From Clostridium thermobutyricum (GTDB lineage Bacteria; Bacillota; Clostridia; Ch29), in contig JAENYX010000024.1 in NCBI GenBank assembly GCA_016841565.1, forward strand, positions 1-40,683: a stretch of DNA of 40,683 nt, read 5' to 3'. A program made the translations under genes and the position numbers. Below, one piece after another: positions 31,322 to 40,030 of this stretch. The stretch's first letter is position 1, and the number at the start of each line of letters is the position of its first letter. The notes below the pieces were generated by a model. That model searched no databases. It had not been told where the DNA came from and saw nothing but the letters and a program-made list of their open reading frames with translations.

Positions 31322-31963
31322 TTAGCAGAAACGATATACCATTATGAAATGACTGACGCTGCCCAGAATTACAAGCAGGTGGAATATCTCATGAAACCCA
31401 AGCCAGTTTGGTATTATGTTTGGCCGTTTGAGCGCATATATAACACCACCGGCAGTATAAAATAATCCTCCGGCCAGCAGCCACAAAACCACAGCCAGTC
31501 CGCTGGCCCTGAACAACGGTACAATTACCGCCACGGCCAACCAGCCCATCAATAAATACACGCCGGTGTACAGCCACCGCGGTATATTCATGAAGAACAT
31601 TTTCAGCACTATCCCTATTATTGCGCAGGACCATATCACCGAAAGCATGGAATACCCTACCGCTCCTCTTAGCAGTATCAGACAGACCGGTGTGTAGGTA
31701 CCGGCAATCAATACAAATATCATGCTGTGGTCAAGCTTTCTCAGTACCTTCATCACCTTTTCCGAACCATTCACAAGATGGTATGTCGCACTGGCCGAAT
31801 AAAGGAGTATAAGGCTGCTCCCGAATATTGAAAAGGCAACTATCTGCCATACGTCCCTGTTGACTATGGCCGTATACAGCAATACCGCCAGGGCAGCCGC
31901 TGCCAATACGGCCCCTGCCATGTGGCTAAACCCGCTGGCCGGATCTCTGAATCTCTTTCCCAT
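31322..31963 (-). CDS. Hemolysin III family membrane protein (PAQR-like)
   Basis: A 213-residue protein with seven membrane helices and the family motifs: FSHMAGAVLAAAALA, SASATYHL (Ser, His), LDHSMIFVLIAGTYTPVCL and FHEIFHLLVILGSVSHFIMVY. The conserved His/Asp set is the zinc site of PAQR-like proteins. Physiological role in bacteria is poorly known; hemolysis is not established for most members. I start at ATG 31963, with GGAGGT 7 nt before. Convergent with the candidate selenoprotein gene. Confidence 0.88.
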   Translation of the reverse strand: MGKRFRDPASGFSHMAGAVLAAAALAVLLYTAIVNRDVWQIVAFSIFGSSLILLYSASATYHLVNGSEKVMKVLRKLDHSMIFVLIAGTYTPVCLILLRGAVGYSMLSVIWSCAIIGIVLKMFFMNIPRWLYTGVYLLMGWLAVAVIVPLFRASGLAVVLWLLAGGLFYTAGGVIYALKRPNIIPNWLGFHEIFHLLVILGSVSHFIMVYRFC

Positions 31964-32139
31964 TTTTAGTACCTCCAATTTAATCCTATACTTTATACTG
32001 TATACATATATCTTATTATAAAACCCCTTTCATAAACAGCGAATATCAAATATTTATTAAAATATATGCTGCACTTCATAATAAGTCCACAGACTTATAA
32101 CTATGATTTCGCCAGGTGGTTTTATTAACCTGTATCCGG
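31964..32139. other. Intergenic DNA without visible gene
   Basis: AT-rich stretch upstream of the hemolysin III gene (minus strand) and the DUF438 gene (+ strand). The first part (31980-32030) has the TATACTTTATACTGTATACATA series, likely promoter DNA. Nothing else recognisable until the DUF1858-like remnant at 32140. Confidence 0.4.
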
Positions 32140-32271
32140 GTAAATAATACTAATAGAGAGAGCGTTCCTAAATACTATCAGGCCATGGCAAAGAATATGG
32201 ATTTGGATACCATAAACAAGCCTTTAGAGACAAGGGATATATTATTAAAGAATAAAGGAGGAATATCATGA
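32140..32271 (+). pseudogene. Remnant of a DUF1858-like partner gene
   Basis: The frame ending at TGA 32269-32271 reads VNNTNRESVPKYYQAMAKNM, then DLDTINKPLETRDI and LLKNKGGIS. It resembles the end of DUF1858 proteins (NTVGRFMTIPK..AMKGIDLDKIKQ), which often precede DUF438 genes. No start codon with a ribosome binding site and no N-terminal half survive. TGA overlaps the DUF438 ATG by 3 nt (ATGA), as coupled genes do. A memory-based comparison; short. Confidence 0.4.
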
Positions 32272-33491
32272 GTGAAATAATAAACAACCGGGAATACCGG
32301 CAAAAGGTACTTAAGGAACTCATAATGGAGCTTCATAACGGGAAAAGCCCCGGCCAGGTAAAGGAGAGGTTTGCAAAGCTTATAGAAGGAGTTACGGCCT
32401 CCGAAATCTCCGAAATGGAACAAAACCTTATTATGGAAGGTATGCCGGTGGAGGAAGTGCAGAAGCTGTGCGATGTCCATGCAGAGGTTTTTAAAGGCTC
32501 AATTGAGGATATTCACAAACCCGCCCAATCCGGCGAGATACCCGGACACCCCATTCATACGCTGAAGCTTGAAAACAAACTGATTGGAAAGTTCATAGAT
32601 AAAGACCTGAAGCCCCTTATTGATGACCTGAAAGTGACCAATGACAAATCCGGGCTGGCGGCATTGAAACAGGCACTGGACCGTCTGTGGCAGATTGACA
32701 GGCACTACAGCCGCAAGGAAAACCTGCTTTTCCCGTATCTTGAGAAGTACGGTATAACCGCACCGCCAAAGGTAATGTGGGGTGTGGACGATGAGATAAG
32801 AAGCGGCATAAAGGAACTTAAGAAACTGTCGGAGGACAAAAGCGTACCTATGGAGCATCTAACCGGTAAGGCTGAAAAGGTAATAAACAAAATAACCGAA
32901 ATGATTTTTAAAGAGGAAAACATCCTTATACCTATGGCGGCGGATACCCTGACCGAGGACGAATGGCTAGCGATTGCGAAGGAAAGCCGGGAAATGGGGT
33001 ATACCTTTATTGATCCTCCGGCGGAATGGGTGCCCAAACATACAGACGCAGCCCGCGCTATGAATAAGGACCGGGACAACCTTCAAAAGGGAAGTATCAA
33101 GTTCGAGACCGGCATACTAAAACAGGAGGAAATTGAGTTTATGCTGAGCACCATGCCGGTAGACATTACCTTTATCGACAAGAACGATACGGTGAAATTC
33201 TTCTCCAATAATGCTGACAGGATTTTTGCCCGCACCAAAGCGGTAATAGGCAGGACGGTACAAAACTGCCATCCCCCTGCCAGCGTGCATATAGTAAACA
33301 AAATGCTGGAGGATTTCAAGTCGGGAAAAAAAGACCACGAAGACTTTTGGATTAAGATGGGCGAGCTCTATGTGTATATCAGGTATTTCGCGGTGCGAAA
33401 CTCCGGCGGCGAATATCTGGGTACAATGGAGGTAACACAGAATATCAAGCCTATACAGGAAATACACGGTGAAAAGAGGCTAATGAGCTAA
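32268..33491 (+). CDS. DUF438 - hemerythrin - PAS domain protein
   Basis: A 407-residue cytoplasmic protein. Residues 1-85 are DUF438 (NREYRQKVLKELIMELHNG ... FKGSIEDIH); about 95-215 a hemerythrin-like HHE domain (HPIHTLKLENKLI, RHYSRKENLLFPYLEKYG, FKEENILIPMA) with candidate metal His and Glu; about 285-400 a PAS domain (FMLSTMPVDITFIDKNDTVKFF ... GRTVQNCHPPASVHIV). The CHPPxSVH motif is typical of these PAS domains and may bind heme. Probably a redox or gas (O2, NO) responder. AAAGGAGG is 8 nt before the ATG. Confidence 0.88.
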   Translation: MSEIINNREYRQKVLKELIMELHNGKSPGQVKERFAKLIEGVTASEISEMEQNLIMEGMPVEEVQKLCDVHAEVFKGSIEDIHKPAQSGEIPGHPIHTLKLENKLIGKFIDKDLKPLIDDLKVTNDKSGLAALKQALDRLWQIDRHYSRKENLLFPYLEKYGITAPPKVMWGVDDEIRSGIKELKKLSEDKSVPMEHLTGKAEKVINKITEMIFKEENILIPMAADTLTEDEWLAIAKESREMGYTFIDPPAEWVPKHTDAARAMNKDRDNLQKGSIKFETGILKQEEIEFMLSTMPVDITFIDKNDTVKFFSNNADRIFARTKAVIGRTVQNCHPPASVHIVNKMLEDFKSGKKDHEDFWIKMGELYVYIRYFAVRNSGGEYLGTMEVTQNIKPIQEIHGEKRLMS

Positions 33492-35081
33492 GAAAAACAG
33501 CATCAGCCAAGCCATTGCCCCCAGGATTATAGCTAACGCTATGCAATATTTCAACGTCCTGGCTATAACCTTTCCCTCGCTTCCGTTCAGCCCCATGGTA
33601 GAGGTTGCTATTATTACCTTTGCCGGGGCTATCATACTGCCTATTGAACCACCCGCAGTCTGAGCCGCTGCGCTTATAAGGCTGCTAACTCCCAGCAGCT
33701 GTGCTATCTGAACCTGGAACGCTCCGAACATTACATTGGAGTTAATATTGCTCCCTGTTATAAAAGCCCCCAGCACTCCCACAAGGGGCATGAAAACGGG
33801 ATAGATAATTCCCATGATACCAGCTACACCCTTTGCAAGGGTAAATATCATTCCGCTTTCAACCATCATAAAAGCCATCATAACCATAGATGTTGTTGCC
33901 ACTGCCGAGCCTAGACCGCTTTTTATCACATTTTTCATAACAGTGCCAATGGAGCCCTTGGGCCATACTCTGGCCCGGCTAAAAACAATAATGCCTGTCA
34001 CTCCGGCATAAATCAGCAAAGCTCCCGTATGGCCAAACAGGGGTACGGCTACGGAAGCCCCGGGCTTTGTTACCCAGCCCAGCCCCGTTGAGTACTCTCC
34101 GAATTCCAGCATAACAGTAGGCAGACTTAATAAGAACGCTTTTACAGGCTTTATAAATTCCACCAAAGCAATAATGGCTATTAATGAATAGTACACAGAA
34201 AAGGCCTGATTGAAACTGATTTTGGATTTGTCAGGTACTCCATCCGGAATATCGGGAATTGGCCTGAAATCCTTAACGGATGTTTGTCCTGAAGCCCTGA
34301 CCATGGTTAACCGGGAATATACGGCCGTAGCTATCATGCCTGCAATCCCTGGAATAATAGTGGCCAGGCTAACCTCCCACATTGATACCAGAAACTGTGT
34401 AGCCGACATGCACAACGAAATCAGAATTATTCCCTGCCAGTTTTTCCTGATGGTCTTAAACCCTCCATAGCAATGGACGGCAAAAAGTGTGCAGAAAACT
34501 CCCGCCGTTCCGGTATAGACGGCTGCCCATGGTGCAAGCTGGGCGCTGTTTAAACCGGATACCTTCTGGATGGTTGCATACGCCGCACCCATGTCTCCAA
34601 AGGTGACAGCCCACGAATGTCCTATTAAAGGCACTGCAATAGAAATAACCGGTGAAAAACCAAGACCGGCAAGTATTGGGGCTGACACAGCTACCGGTAC
34701 TCCAAAACCTGCGGCGCCCTGCAGAAAAGTCGGGAAAGCCACGCCAATCATAATTATCTGCAGGACCCTGTTGGAAGTCAACTCGGTAATGGTATTACTA
34801 ATTACTCTTATTCCCCCTGCCTGGTTTACAACATGGTAAACAAACAAAGCGCCCCAGATTATGTACAGCACATATAAGGCCATCACCAAACCCTTTGTAT
34901 TGGAAAAGGCCAGGACTCTGTAATTGGCCTTGAATATCCATTGCGCTATAAAAAACGCTGCCAGCCATCCTGTGGGGCCTGCTCTGGAAGCACTCCATTT
35001 GAAGCCCAGCATAAGAAACAGGATTATAAGAACAGGCAGTATTGCCATAATCCAATTAACAAAACTGATGGGGAGTTGCAC
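33480..35081 (-). CDS. lctP: L-lactate permease family transporter
   Basis: A 533-residue protein with about 13-14 helices and the LctP signature: FPTFLQGAAGFGVPVAVSAPILAGLGFSPV and, near the end, FITGSNINSNVMFGAFQ ... AAQTAGGSIGSMIAPAKVIIATST. Members import lactate, glycolate or related 2-hydroxy acids with protons. The GTG start follows GGAGG by 7 nt. It lies 56 nt after the formamidase-family gene, so the two probably form an operon. The 3' end overlaps the facing DUF438 gene by 12 nt. Confidence 0.88.
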   Translation of the reverse strand: MQLPISFVNWIMAILPVLIILFLMLGFKWSASRAGPTGWLAAFFIAQWIFKANYRVLAFSNTKGLVMALYVLYIIWGALFVYHVVNQAGGIRVISNTITELTSNRVLQIIMIGVAFPTFLQGAAGFGVPVAVSAPILAGLGFSPVISIAVPLIGHSWAVTFGDMGAAYATIQKVSGLNSAQLAPWAAVYTGTAGVFCTLFAVHCYGGFKTIRKNWQGIILISLCMSATQFLVSMWEVSLATIIPGIAGMIATAVYSRLTMVRASGQTSVKDFRPIPDIPDGVPDKSKISFNQAFSVYYSLIAIIALVEFIKPVKAFLLSLPTVMLEFGEYSTGLGWVTKPGASVAVPLFGHTGALLIYAGVTGIIVFSRARVWPKGSIGTVMKNVIKSGLGSAVATTSMVMMAFMMVESGMIFTLAKGVAGIMGIIYPVFMPLVGVLGAFITGSNINSNVMFGAFQVQIAQLLGVSSLISAAAQTAGGSIGSMIAPAKVIIATSTMGLNGSEGKVIARTLKYCIALAIILGAMAWLMLFFLAH

Positions 35082-35137
35082 TTTTTATCCTCCTACCGGT
35101 ATCGGATATTTACCACCGACTGGTTGCATCTATTCTA

Positions 35138-36400
35138 TCATACAGGGACTATATAGTCAGATATTTTCATTCTTTTCAATACGGATTCAGGCAGCATCAT
35201 AGATATGTAGACAACCCCGCTTACCCGGCCAATGTCCACAGAACCTGCCACTGTAGCCCTGTTCTTCAGCTCACTCCTAATCAAGCCGGTTATGCTTTCA
35301 GCCCTGTCCAATGCGTTTTCAATTGCATTATTAAGATCCTCACCGGTCCCTACAAACTGAACGGGAAATGATTTTTCTCCCACATTAAAGCCATATTTTG
35401 ATGCTAGCCGGCCTATTATCTCATTTTCTGCATCGGTAATTGGCCTGAAGTGATATGCCATCATTTCAGTTGTCGGAATAATAATGGGGCCGTCAATTTT
35501 CAGTCCTTTAAGCAGGTTAACTCTCACTGTTACCTGAGCTGTGACATCGGCAGTGTGTCCGGCCAGTTCTCCATTTCCCTGAATGGAATGCACATCTCCA
35601 AAAAATATACCTCCGCCCTTAACTTTAACAGGAACAATAACTATGCTGCCCTGGCCAACCGTGTTGATGTCCATATGGGCATCGGTAAGATCATCCTTGG
35701 TAATTGTTCCAAAATCCCCCGAGCAATTAATGGCTTGAATCAGGTCGCCCGAATTCCTTGAAGACGGCACCGCTTTCAAGGGCATTGACCCTATATTTCC
35801 AACCATGCATCTAACTCTGGTGACCATATTCAGTATATCGGCTTTGGCCAGAACCGTGGCGGGATGCTGCCTTGACCCTTTAGGAAGCAATTCTTCCGGT
35901 GCGAGTGCAGCAATACCATTGGCAACATCCTGTGGTATGCTGACACCAATCCGTCTTTGCCCATCAAATACAAGGGTGTATCCATTTTCTATGGACTGAG
36001 GCAGCACGCTTTCTCCACAATTCTCACATCTTATGGCATTCTCGCCTACACCCTCAACATAAGTCCGGGGGTTAATGGCTTTGCATTTGGGGCAGACAGC
36101 GTTAACTGTAGGATCAGTAATAAACCTTCCGTCTATTTTTTTGCAGGTCCCGGATGAAGAATAATCAGATAGGATGCTAATCTTCTTAATGCTAATTGCG
36201 ATGGCATCCCCGACATCAGCGTTTTCAACTGCCACAGGTCTCGTAACCTCATGTCCGCTTTTTATGGATGGAGTTATCATTGGCCCCCAACACCCCGGAG
36301 GTACCACCGCACAAATCTCCGAACCACTTGCTATGGGTCCAAGCATTTCTTTATTCGGATCTAATACGTCTACAAACTGGTCTATATGATAGACAGACAC
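35138..36400 (-). CDS. Acetamidase/formamidase family enzyme with zinc-ribbon insert
   Basis: A 420-residue protein. The amidase core is seen in VVPPGCWGPMITPSI, GGGIFFGDVHSIQGNGELAGHTADVTAQVTVRV (GDxHxxQGxGE) and PIIIPTTEMMAYHFRP. These enzymes hydrolyse formamide or small amides to ammonia and the acid. Residues 103-128 carry CPKC ... CENC, a rubredoxin-like zinc ribbon not usual in the family. The GTG start follows GGGAGG by 7 nt. Clusters with a lactate-type permease and a solute symporter, so its substrate may be a hydroxy-acid amide. Confidence 0.8.
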   Translation of the reverse strand: MSVYHIDQFVDVLDPNKEMLGPIASGSEICAVVPPGCWGPMITPSIKSGHEVTRPVAVENADVGDAIAISIKKISILSDYSSSGTCKKIDGRFITDPTVNAVCPKCKAINPRTYVEGVGENAIRCENCGESVLPQSIENGYTLVFDGQRRIGVSIPQDVANGIAALAPEELLPKGSRQHPATVLAKADILNMVTRVRCMVGNIGSMPLKAVPSSRNSGDLIQAINCSGDFGTITKDDLTDAHMDINTVGQGSIVIVPVKVKGGGIFFGDVHSIQGNGELAGHTADVTAQVTVRVNLLKGLKIDGPIIIPTTEMMAYHFRPITDAENEIIGRLASKYGFNVGEKSFPVQFVGTGEDLNNAIENALDRAESITGLIRSELKNRATVAGSVDIGRVSGVVYISMMLPESVLKRMKISDYIVPV

Positions 36401-36437
36401 AATCCAACCTCCCTAGAAACTCTAGTTAATTTACCAT

Positions 36438-36475
36438 GATAACCATATAATGCTGATTATATTATGCATGTTATC
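36438..36475. promoter_or_regulatory. Nested inverted repeat upstream of the amidase-family gene
   Basis: GATAAC (36438-36443) and GTTATC (36470-36475) frame a second perfect pair, ATATAAT-GCTG-ATTATAT (36445-36462). It is 38 nt upstream of the start and contains TATAAT-like -10 boxes on both strands. Likely promoter and operator; the regulator is not known. Confidence 0.45.
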
Positions 36476-36502
36476 ATCTAAAACAATAATACTTTCAAAA
36501 AC

Positions 36503-36543
36503 CAGCGACTATAGACATCCATTCCATAGCCACTGGCTTTTTA
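36503..36543. terminator. Two-way terminator after the solute symporter gene
   Basis: CCAGCGACTATAG and CCATAGCCACTGG pair with G-U wobbles around a 9-nt loop. T-runs flank it on both strands (CTTTTT on +, GTTTTT on -). It separates the symporter operon from the amidase-permease operon. Confidence 0.7.
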
Positions 36544-36582
36544 CAGTAGACCACTTAAAGTCTTACGGTTTTTCTGCGTATT

Positions 36583-38067
36583 CTATTTCTTTACCGCACT
36601 TCGGGTGAAACCGAAATATCTTTCGTTGACATCATCGGATGCAGTCGGTGTAACCTTACTGACAGCAACCATTAATACCATTGAAACAAGCATTCCCCAG
36701 ATTAACGGGTCAAACCCAAGGGGTCTGGGAATCTTGAATACATACAGCACAATCAATGTCAGAAAACCTCCCACCATTGATACCATTCCTCCCATAGCGG
36801 TGGCCCCTTTCCAGAACAATCCCATGATAATAGGCATTGTAAAGGAAGCAGCAAATCCGGATATGGCAAATATTACGATGGCCTGGAGGAATGCAGGGGG
36901 ATTCAATGAAAGCAGCAGCACTACCAGCCCTACAATAAAGGTGGTGGCATAACTGAGCTTCTTGATAACTTTTTCATCAACATTGGGATTGATATTCCTT
37001 TGATATATATCCCTGATAGCAGCCCCGCTGACCGAGAGCAGCAACGAATCCACAGTGGACATAACCGCTGCAAATGGGGCCGCAAGCATAATTCCTGCCA
37101 GAAACTTTGGCGCATGTGTTATAACCACCAAAGGCAGCGCCTGGTCCGCAACCTCTATATTTGGCATCAGAACCCGCCCTGCAATAGAGGTCAGGAAAAG
37201 ACAAATAAACCAAGTAAAGGTGACCACGCTGACCACAACCCCCGCCCTTTGAACCGATTTTACATCCTTGACGGTGAACAGTCTTACCAACACGTGAGGC
37301 TGTGCCATAACCGCCACTCCCAGGACAAAGAACATGGATATTGCCATGGGGAATGGAAGCCAGTTCTTAGGACCGGGAGGTACCATTAGATTGGGGTCCT
37401 GCGAGAGAAGAGAATTGCTGATTGCGGCTAATCCACCGGCTTTTGCTACGATAACCACAACGATAGCCATAGCTCCTCCCACCATCAACAGCCCCTGCAG
37501 TATATCGGTATATGCAACTCCGCGGACTCCGCCTATCGAAGTGTATAATCCCACTATTACCGCAAATATCACTATACCCCATACGTATGGTATGTTTAAC
37601 GTTACTTCCAGTATCCTTGCTGCGGCAACAAACTGTGAAACCATATATGCCGAACCGAATATAAGAATAATCAACGCTGCCAGCAAGCCAATATTTTTGC
37701 TTTCGTATCTGTCAACAAACAGGTCCGGTAAAGTCAGACAGTTTGAATCTCTTGAAATATTAGCTACCCTTCTGCCTATTGAGATTAGGCCAAGTATACC
37801 CAGCAAACCTGCTGCCGCTTGCCACAACAGAGCTGTCCAGCCGTATGTATAGTAATAGGCAGGCGTCCCTATAAAGGAGCCTCCGCTTGTCCACGCCGTT
37901 GCCCAGGTAAACGCCACCAGCCACGGGCCGAAAGAGCGGCTTCCTACCCAATATTCTTCTGTAAATGATGCAGCGGATTTTACCTTACTGTGAGCCATGT
38001 AACCTAAAAGTATGAGTGCTACCAGATATATAAAGAAGGTAATGTTAATAGTTGCCGAACCACCCAT
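36583..38067 (-). CDS. Sodium:solute symporter (SSS family)
   Basis: A 494-residue protein with about 13 helices typical of the SSS family: ATAWTSGGSFIGTPAYYYTYGW, YTSIGGVRGVAYTDILQGLLMV, MFFVLGVAVMAQPHVLVRLFTVKD and APFAAVMSTVDSLLLSVSGAAIRDIY. Its pairing with a YhdT-like small protein is typical of the PanF branch (pantothenate), but the substrate may well be an organic acid or amino acid. GGAGAGCG is upstream of the ATG, which is 3 nt after the stop of the small partner. Confidence 0.9.
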   Translation of the reverse strand: MGGSATINITFFIYLVALILLGYMAHSKVKSAASFTEEYWVGSRSFGPWLVAFTWATAWTSGGSFIGTPAYYYTYGWTALLWQAAAGLLGILGLISIGRRVANISRDSNCLTLPDLFVDRYESKNIGLLAALIILIFGSAYMVSQFVAAARILEVTLNIPYVWGIVIFAVIVGLYTSIGGVRGVAYTDILQGLLMVGGAMAIVVVIVAKAGGLAAISNSLLSQDPNLMVPPGPKNWLPFPMAISMFFVLGVAVMAQPHVLVRLFTVKDVKSVQRAGVVVSVVTFTWFICLFLTSIAGRVLMPNIEVADQALPLVVITHAPKFLAGIMLAAPFAAVMSTVDSLLLSVSGAAIRDIYQRNINPNVDEKVIKKLSYATTFIVGLVVLLLSLNPPAFLQAIVIFAISGFAASFTMPIIMGLFWKGATAMGGMVSMVGGFLTLIVLYVFKIPRPLGFDPLIWGMLVSMVLMVAVSKVTPTASDDVNERYFGFTRSAVKK

Positions 38068-38070
38068 TAT

Positions 38071-38328
38071 CTATCGCTCTCCTTCCATAAAGAATAATCC
38101 ATAGACTACAGTAAATATGACTATTCCTAACCAGGGAATGAGAACTCCCCAAAATATCCAATCCGGAAAACCCATGACCAGTTTTACGGTATGCGGGTCC
38201 CTGCCATATGCCATAATATAACTTACCAAACACGATATGAATATAAACAACGCACCTGCCAGTGCTGAAATCTTAAACTCCTTAAGGGCTAAATTATATC
38301 TTTCTTTGTTTTTTTCCATACTGGACAT
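38071..38328 (-). CDS. YhdT/DUF997-like small symporter partner
   Basis: An 85-residue membrane protein with two helices (KISALAGALFIFISCLVSYIMAYG, FWGVLIPWLGIVIFTVVYGLFFMEG), with a charged start (MSSMEKNKERYNLALKE). This is the YhdT/DUF997 type that regularly precedes SSS symporters. The ATG at 38328 follows AGGGGTGA by 8 nt; a GTG 12 nt earlier lies next to it. Confidence 0.85.
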   Translation of the reverse strand: MSSMEKNKERYNLALKEFKISALAGALFIFISCLVSYIMAYGRDPHTVKLVMGFPDWIFWGVLIPWLGIVIFTVVYGLFFMEGER

Positions 38329-38384
38329 AAATATTTTCACCCCTTTTTAATAATACGAACCCGATTGAAAAACTCTTAATTGTT

Positions 38385-38398
38385 ACTAATCTATTAGT
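38385..38398. promoter_or_regulatory. Short palindrome upstream of the symporter operon
   Basis: ACTAAT-CT-ATTAGT, a perfect 6-bp pair, lies 57 nt upstream of the YhdT-like gene in the 253-nt gap after the IclR-type gene. It may be an operator, possibly for that regulator. Nothing else in the gap is recognised. Confidence 0.35.
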
Positions 38399-38581
38399 CC
38401 TGATACATACACTGATACTTGGTCTTCTTCCAAACAGTATTAGAAGTTTTCTCCGTTAAATGTTATAATTGTGCTGGTCGCCCTTTTTAGTTATTTTGGT
38501 TGGCTGGCTTCCACCGAAGACTATTTTGGGCGATCGACTGCATTCTTACAGTTCTTTTTAAGTTCCATATCAGCCTACTCG

Positions 38582-39340
38582 TCAGCCACTATAACCCATT
38601 TTGACCGACACCCTGTGCGAATATTCCAGTATAAGCTTCTTGCAGTTTTTTAACTTTTCATCAGTAAAGGTATGTTTAAGTCCCGCAATAGCCATTCCTG
38701 CTATAGCCTTACCCAAGTGATTAAATATCGGCGCTCCGAATGCCAATACGCCAATATCCACCTCTTCATCACTAATCGAATATCCATTTTCCCTGATGCT
38801 ATTAGTTTGGGCAAGTAGATCTTTCACAGAAAGGGTTTTGTGAGTGAATGAATCGACTTTCATATGAGCTACAATATCTTCAATATCCGCAGGCTCCAGG
38901 TGGGCAAATAATGCTTTAGCTGCAGCACCACCGTAAAACGGAGTGCTTTTTCCTATGTCGCAGTAAAATCGGACATTCTCCCGTCCATCGACGCGGTCAA
39001 TGAAAATGAAGTTGTTGTTTGTCCTGATTCCCAAAGTCACCGTCTCACCGCAAGTATAAGCCAGTTCTTTGATAATGGGATGGGCTACTTCACGCAAATC
39101 CAAATTTTTGAGCACAAGATTGCCCAATTCAAGCAGTCCGAAGCTCAGTTTATACTTTTTGGTTTCAGGATTCTGTTCAATCAGATTTCTCTCTTTTAAA
39201 GAATACAGTATCTTATACGCTGTACCTTTATTGATCCCGGTTATTTTACTGATTTCGTTCAGTCCAATCTCTTCACAGTTTTGACTCTTCCATAGGAAAA
39301 GTATATCGAGAACATTATTTGTTGAGTTAAGCGGCCTCAT
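38582..39340 (-). CDS. IclR-family transcriptional regulator
   Basis: A 252-residue regulator. N-terminal winged helix: STNNVLDILFLW ... LNEISKITGINKGTAYKILYSLKERNLIEQN; C-terminal IclR effector domain: EVAHPIIKELAYTCGETVTLGIR, FIDRVDGRENVRFYCDIGKSTPFYGGAAAKALFAH, GYSISDEEVDIGVLAFGAPIF. It binds a small acid and probably controls the adjacent symporter, amidase and permease genes. Start at ATG 39340 after GGAGGTGA; a longer reading (14 codons) has no ribosome binding site. Confidence 0.92.
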   Translation of the reverse strand: MRPLNSTNNVLDILFLWKSQNCEEIGLNEISKITGINKGTAYKILYSLKERNLIEQNPETKKYKLSFGLLELGNLVLKNLDLREVAHPIIKELAYTCGETVTLGIRTNNNFIFIDRVDGRENVRFYCDIGKSTPFYGGAAAKALFAHLEPADIEDIVAHMKVDSFTHKTLSVKDLLAQTNSIRENGYSISDEEVDIGVLAFGAPIFNHLGKAIAGMAIAGLKHTFTDEKLKNCKKLILEYSHRVSVKMGYSG

Positions 39341-39360
39341 GTAAATCACCTCCTCGCCAT

Positions 39361-39383
39361 AATGGTTGTATATTGCAACCATT
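39361..39383. promoter_or_regulatory. Inverted repeat at the IclR-type gene start (candidate operator)
   Basis: AATGGTTG-TATATTG-CAACCATT: 8-bp perfect half-sites 7 nt apart, 21 nt before the IclR start codon. IclR proteins usually bind such palindromes and repress themselves. No second exact copy was seen in the window. Confidence 0.55.
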
Positions 39384-39578
39384 AGTTATTATATATAACC
39401 TCTTGTGCATTATTATAGAATATTCCGGATTTGCTGTCAATAGAGTAAATACTTTCTTATTATGAATGCTACCCTTTCTTCCTATTAGATCCTTGCGCTG
39501 CACATTCCACTCACCAATGCCTCTTCCTTGAGTATAATGTGTATAGTAAATTGATTGGTTTTTGGGCCGAACTTTTTG

Positions 39579-39667
39579 GACTGAAGGCCTTCCATGTTGC
39601 AAAAAAAAGGACAAGTTAGTCGGTGCCAGCTGTTTCACTCCTGCCCCTGAACAATTGACCTGTCCCA
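39579..39667 (-). repeat. RHS fragment with short insertion-like element, copy A
   Basis: On the minus strand, GGGACAGGTCAATTGTTCAG leads through about 35 nt to ACTTGTCC, then GCAACATGGAAGGCCTTCAG, which encodes CNMEGLQ, an RHS-type phrase. The same arrangement is at 40549-40636 (about 70 percent identity). The 65-70 nt part has GGGACAGG/CCTGTCCC-like ends. Confidence 0.6.
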
Positions 39668-39676
39668 CGTTTATGT

Positions 39677-40030
39677 TTATTTATCTCCATTTCTAAGACT
39701 ATATAGTACAGTATCTGTAATTGAAAACAAGGCTATTATTACAATGGTACTATACCATATTATGGTAAACAAATATAATCTGTTTCCTTGAACTACGCAA
39801 TAAAAATACCCGGCTGTTCCTCCTATCCCTGTTAAATAGGCTCCTATTTGAAGTATTATTATTTCTAAAGGAACAATGCTAGCTTTTTTGACAAATAATA
39901 GCCTGCTTAACCAGGTCGGAATTGAAATTCTCATCATAGAATATTCCATCCTATTTTGCGAAGCTACATAAAACCCTGTTAGCCACATTATAACAAATAC
40001 CAGCAAAATTACTCTCAATCCATAGCTCAT
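39677..40030 (-). CDS. Three-to-four-helix membrane protein next to RHS end (possible immunity protein)
   Basis: A 117-residue hydrophobic protein with helices VILLVFVIMWLTGFYVA, IVPLEIIILQIGAYLTGIGG, and LYLFTIIWYSTIVIIALFSIT. No recognised domain. The ATG overlaps the TGA of the RHS fragment (ATGA), so it was translated with it. In polymorphic toxin loci the gene right after the RHS toxin end is usually an immunity protein, so that role is possible; the RHS end here carries no recognisable toxin. Confidence 0.55.
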   Translation of the reverse strand: MSYGLRVILLVFVIMWLTGFYVASQNRMEYSMMRISIPTWLSRLLFVKKASIVPLEIIILQIGAYLTGIGGTAGYFYCVVQGNRLYLFTIIWYSTIVIIALFSITDTVLYSLRNGDK

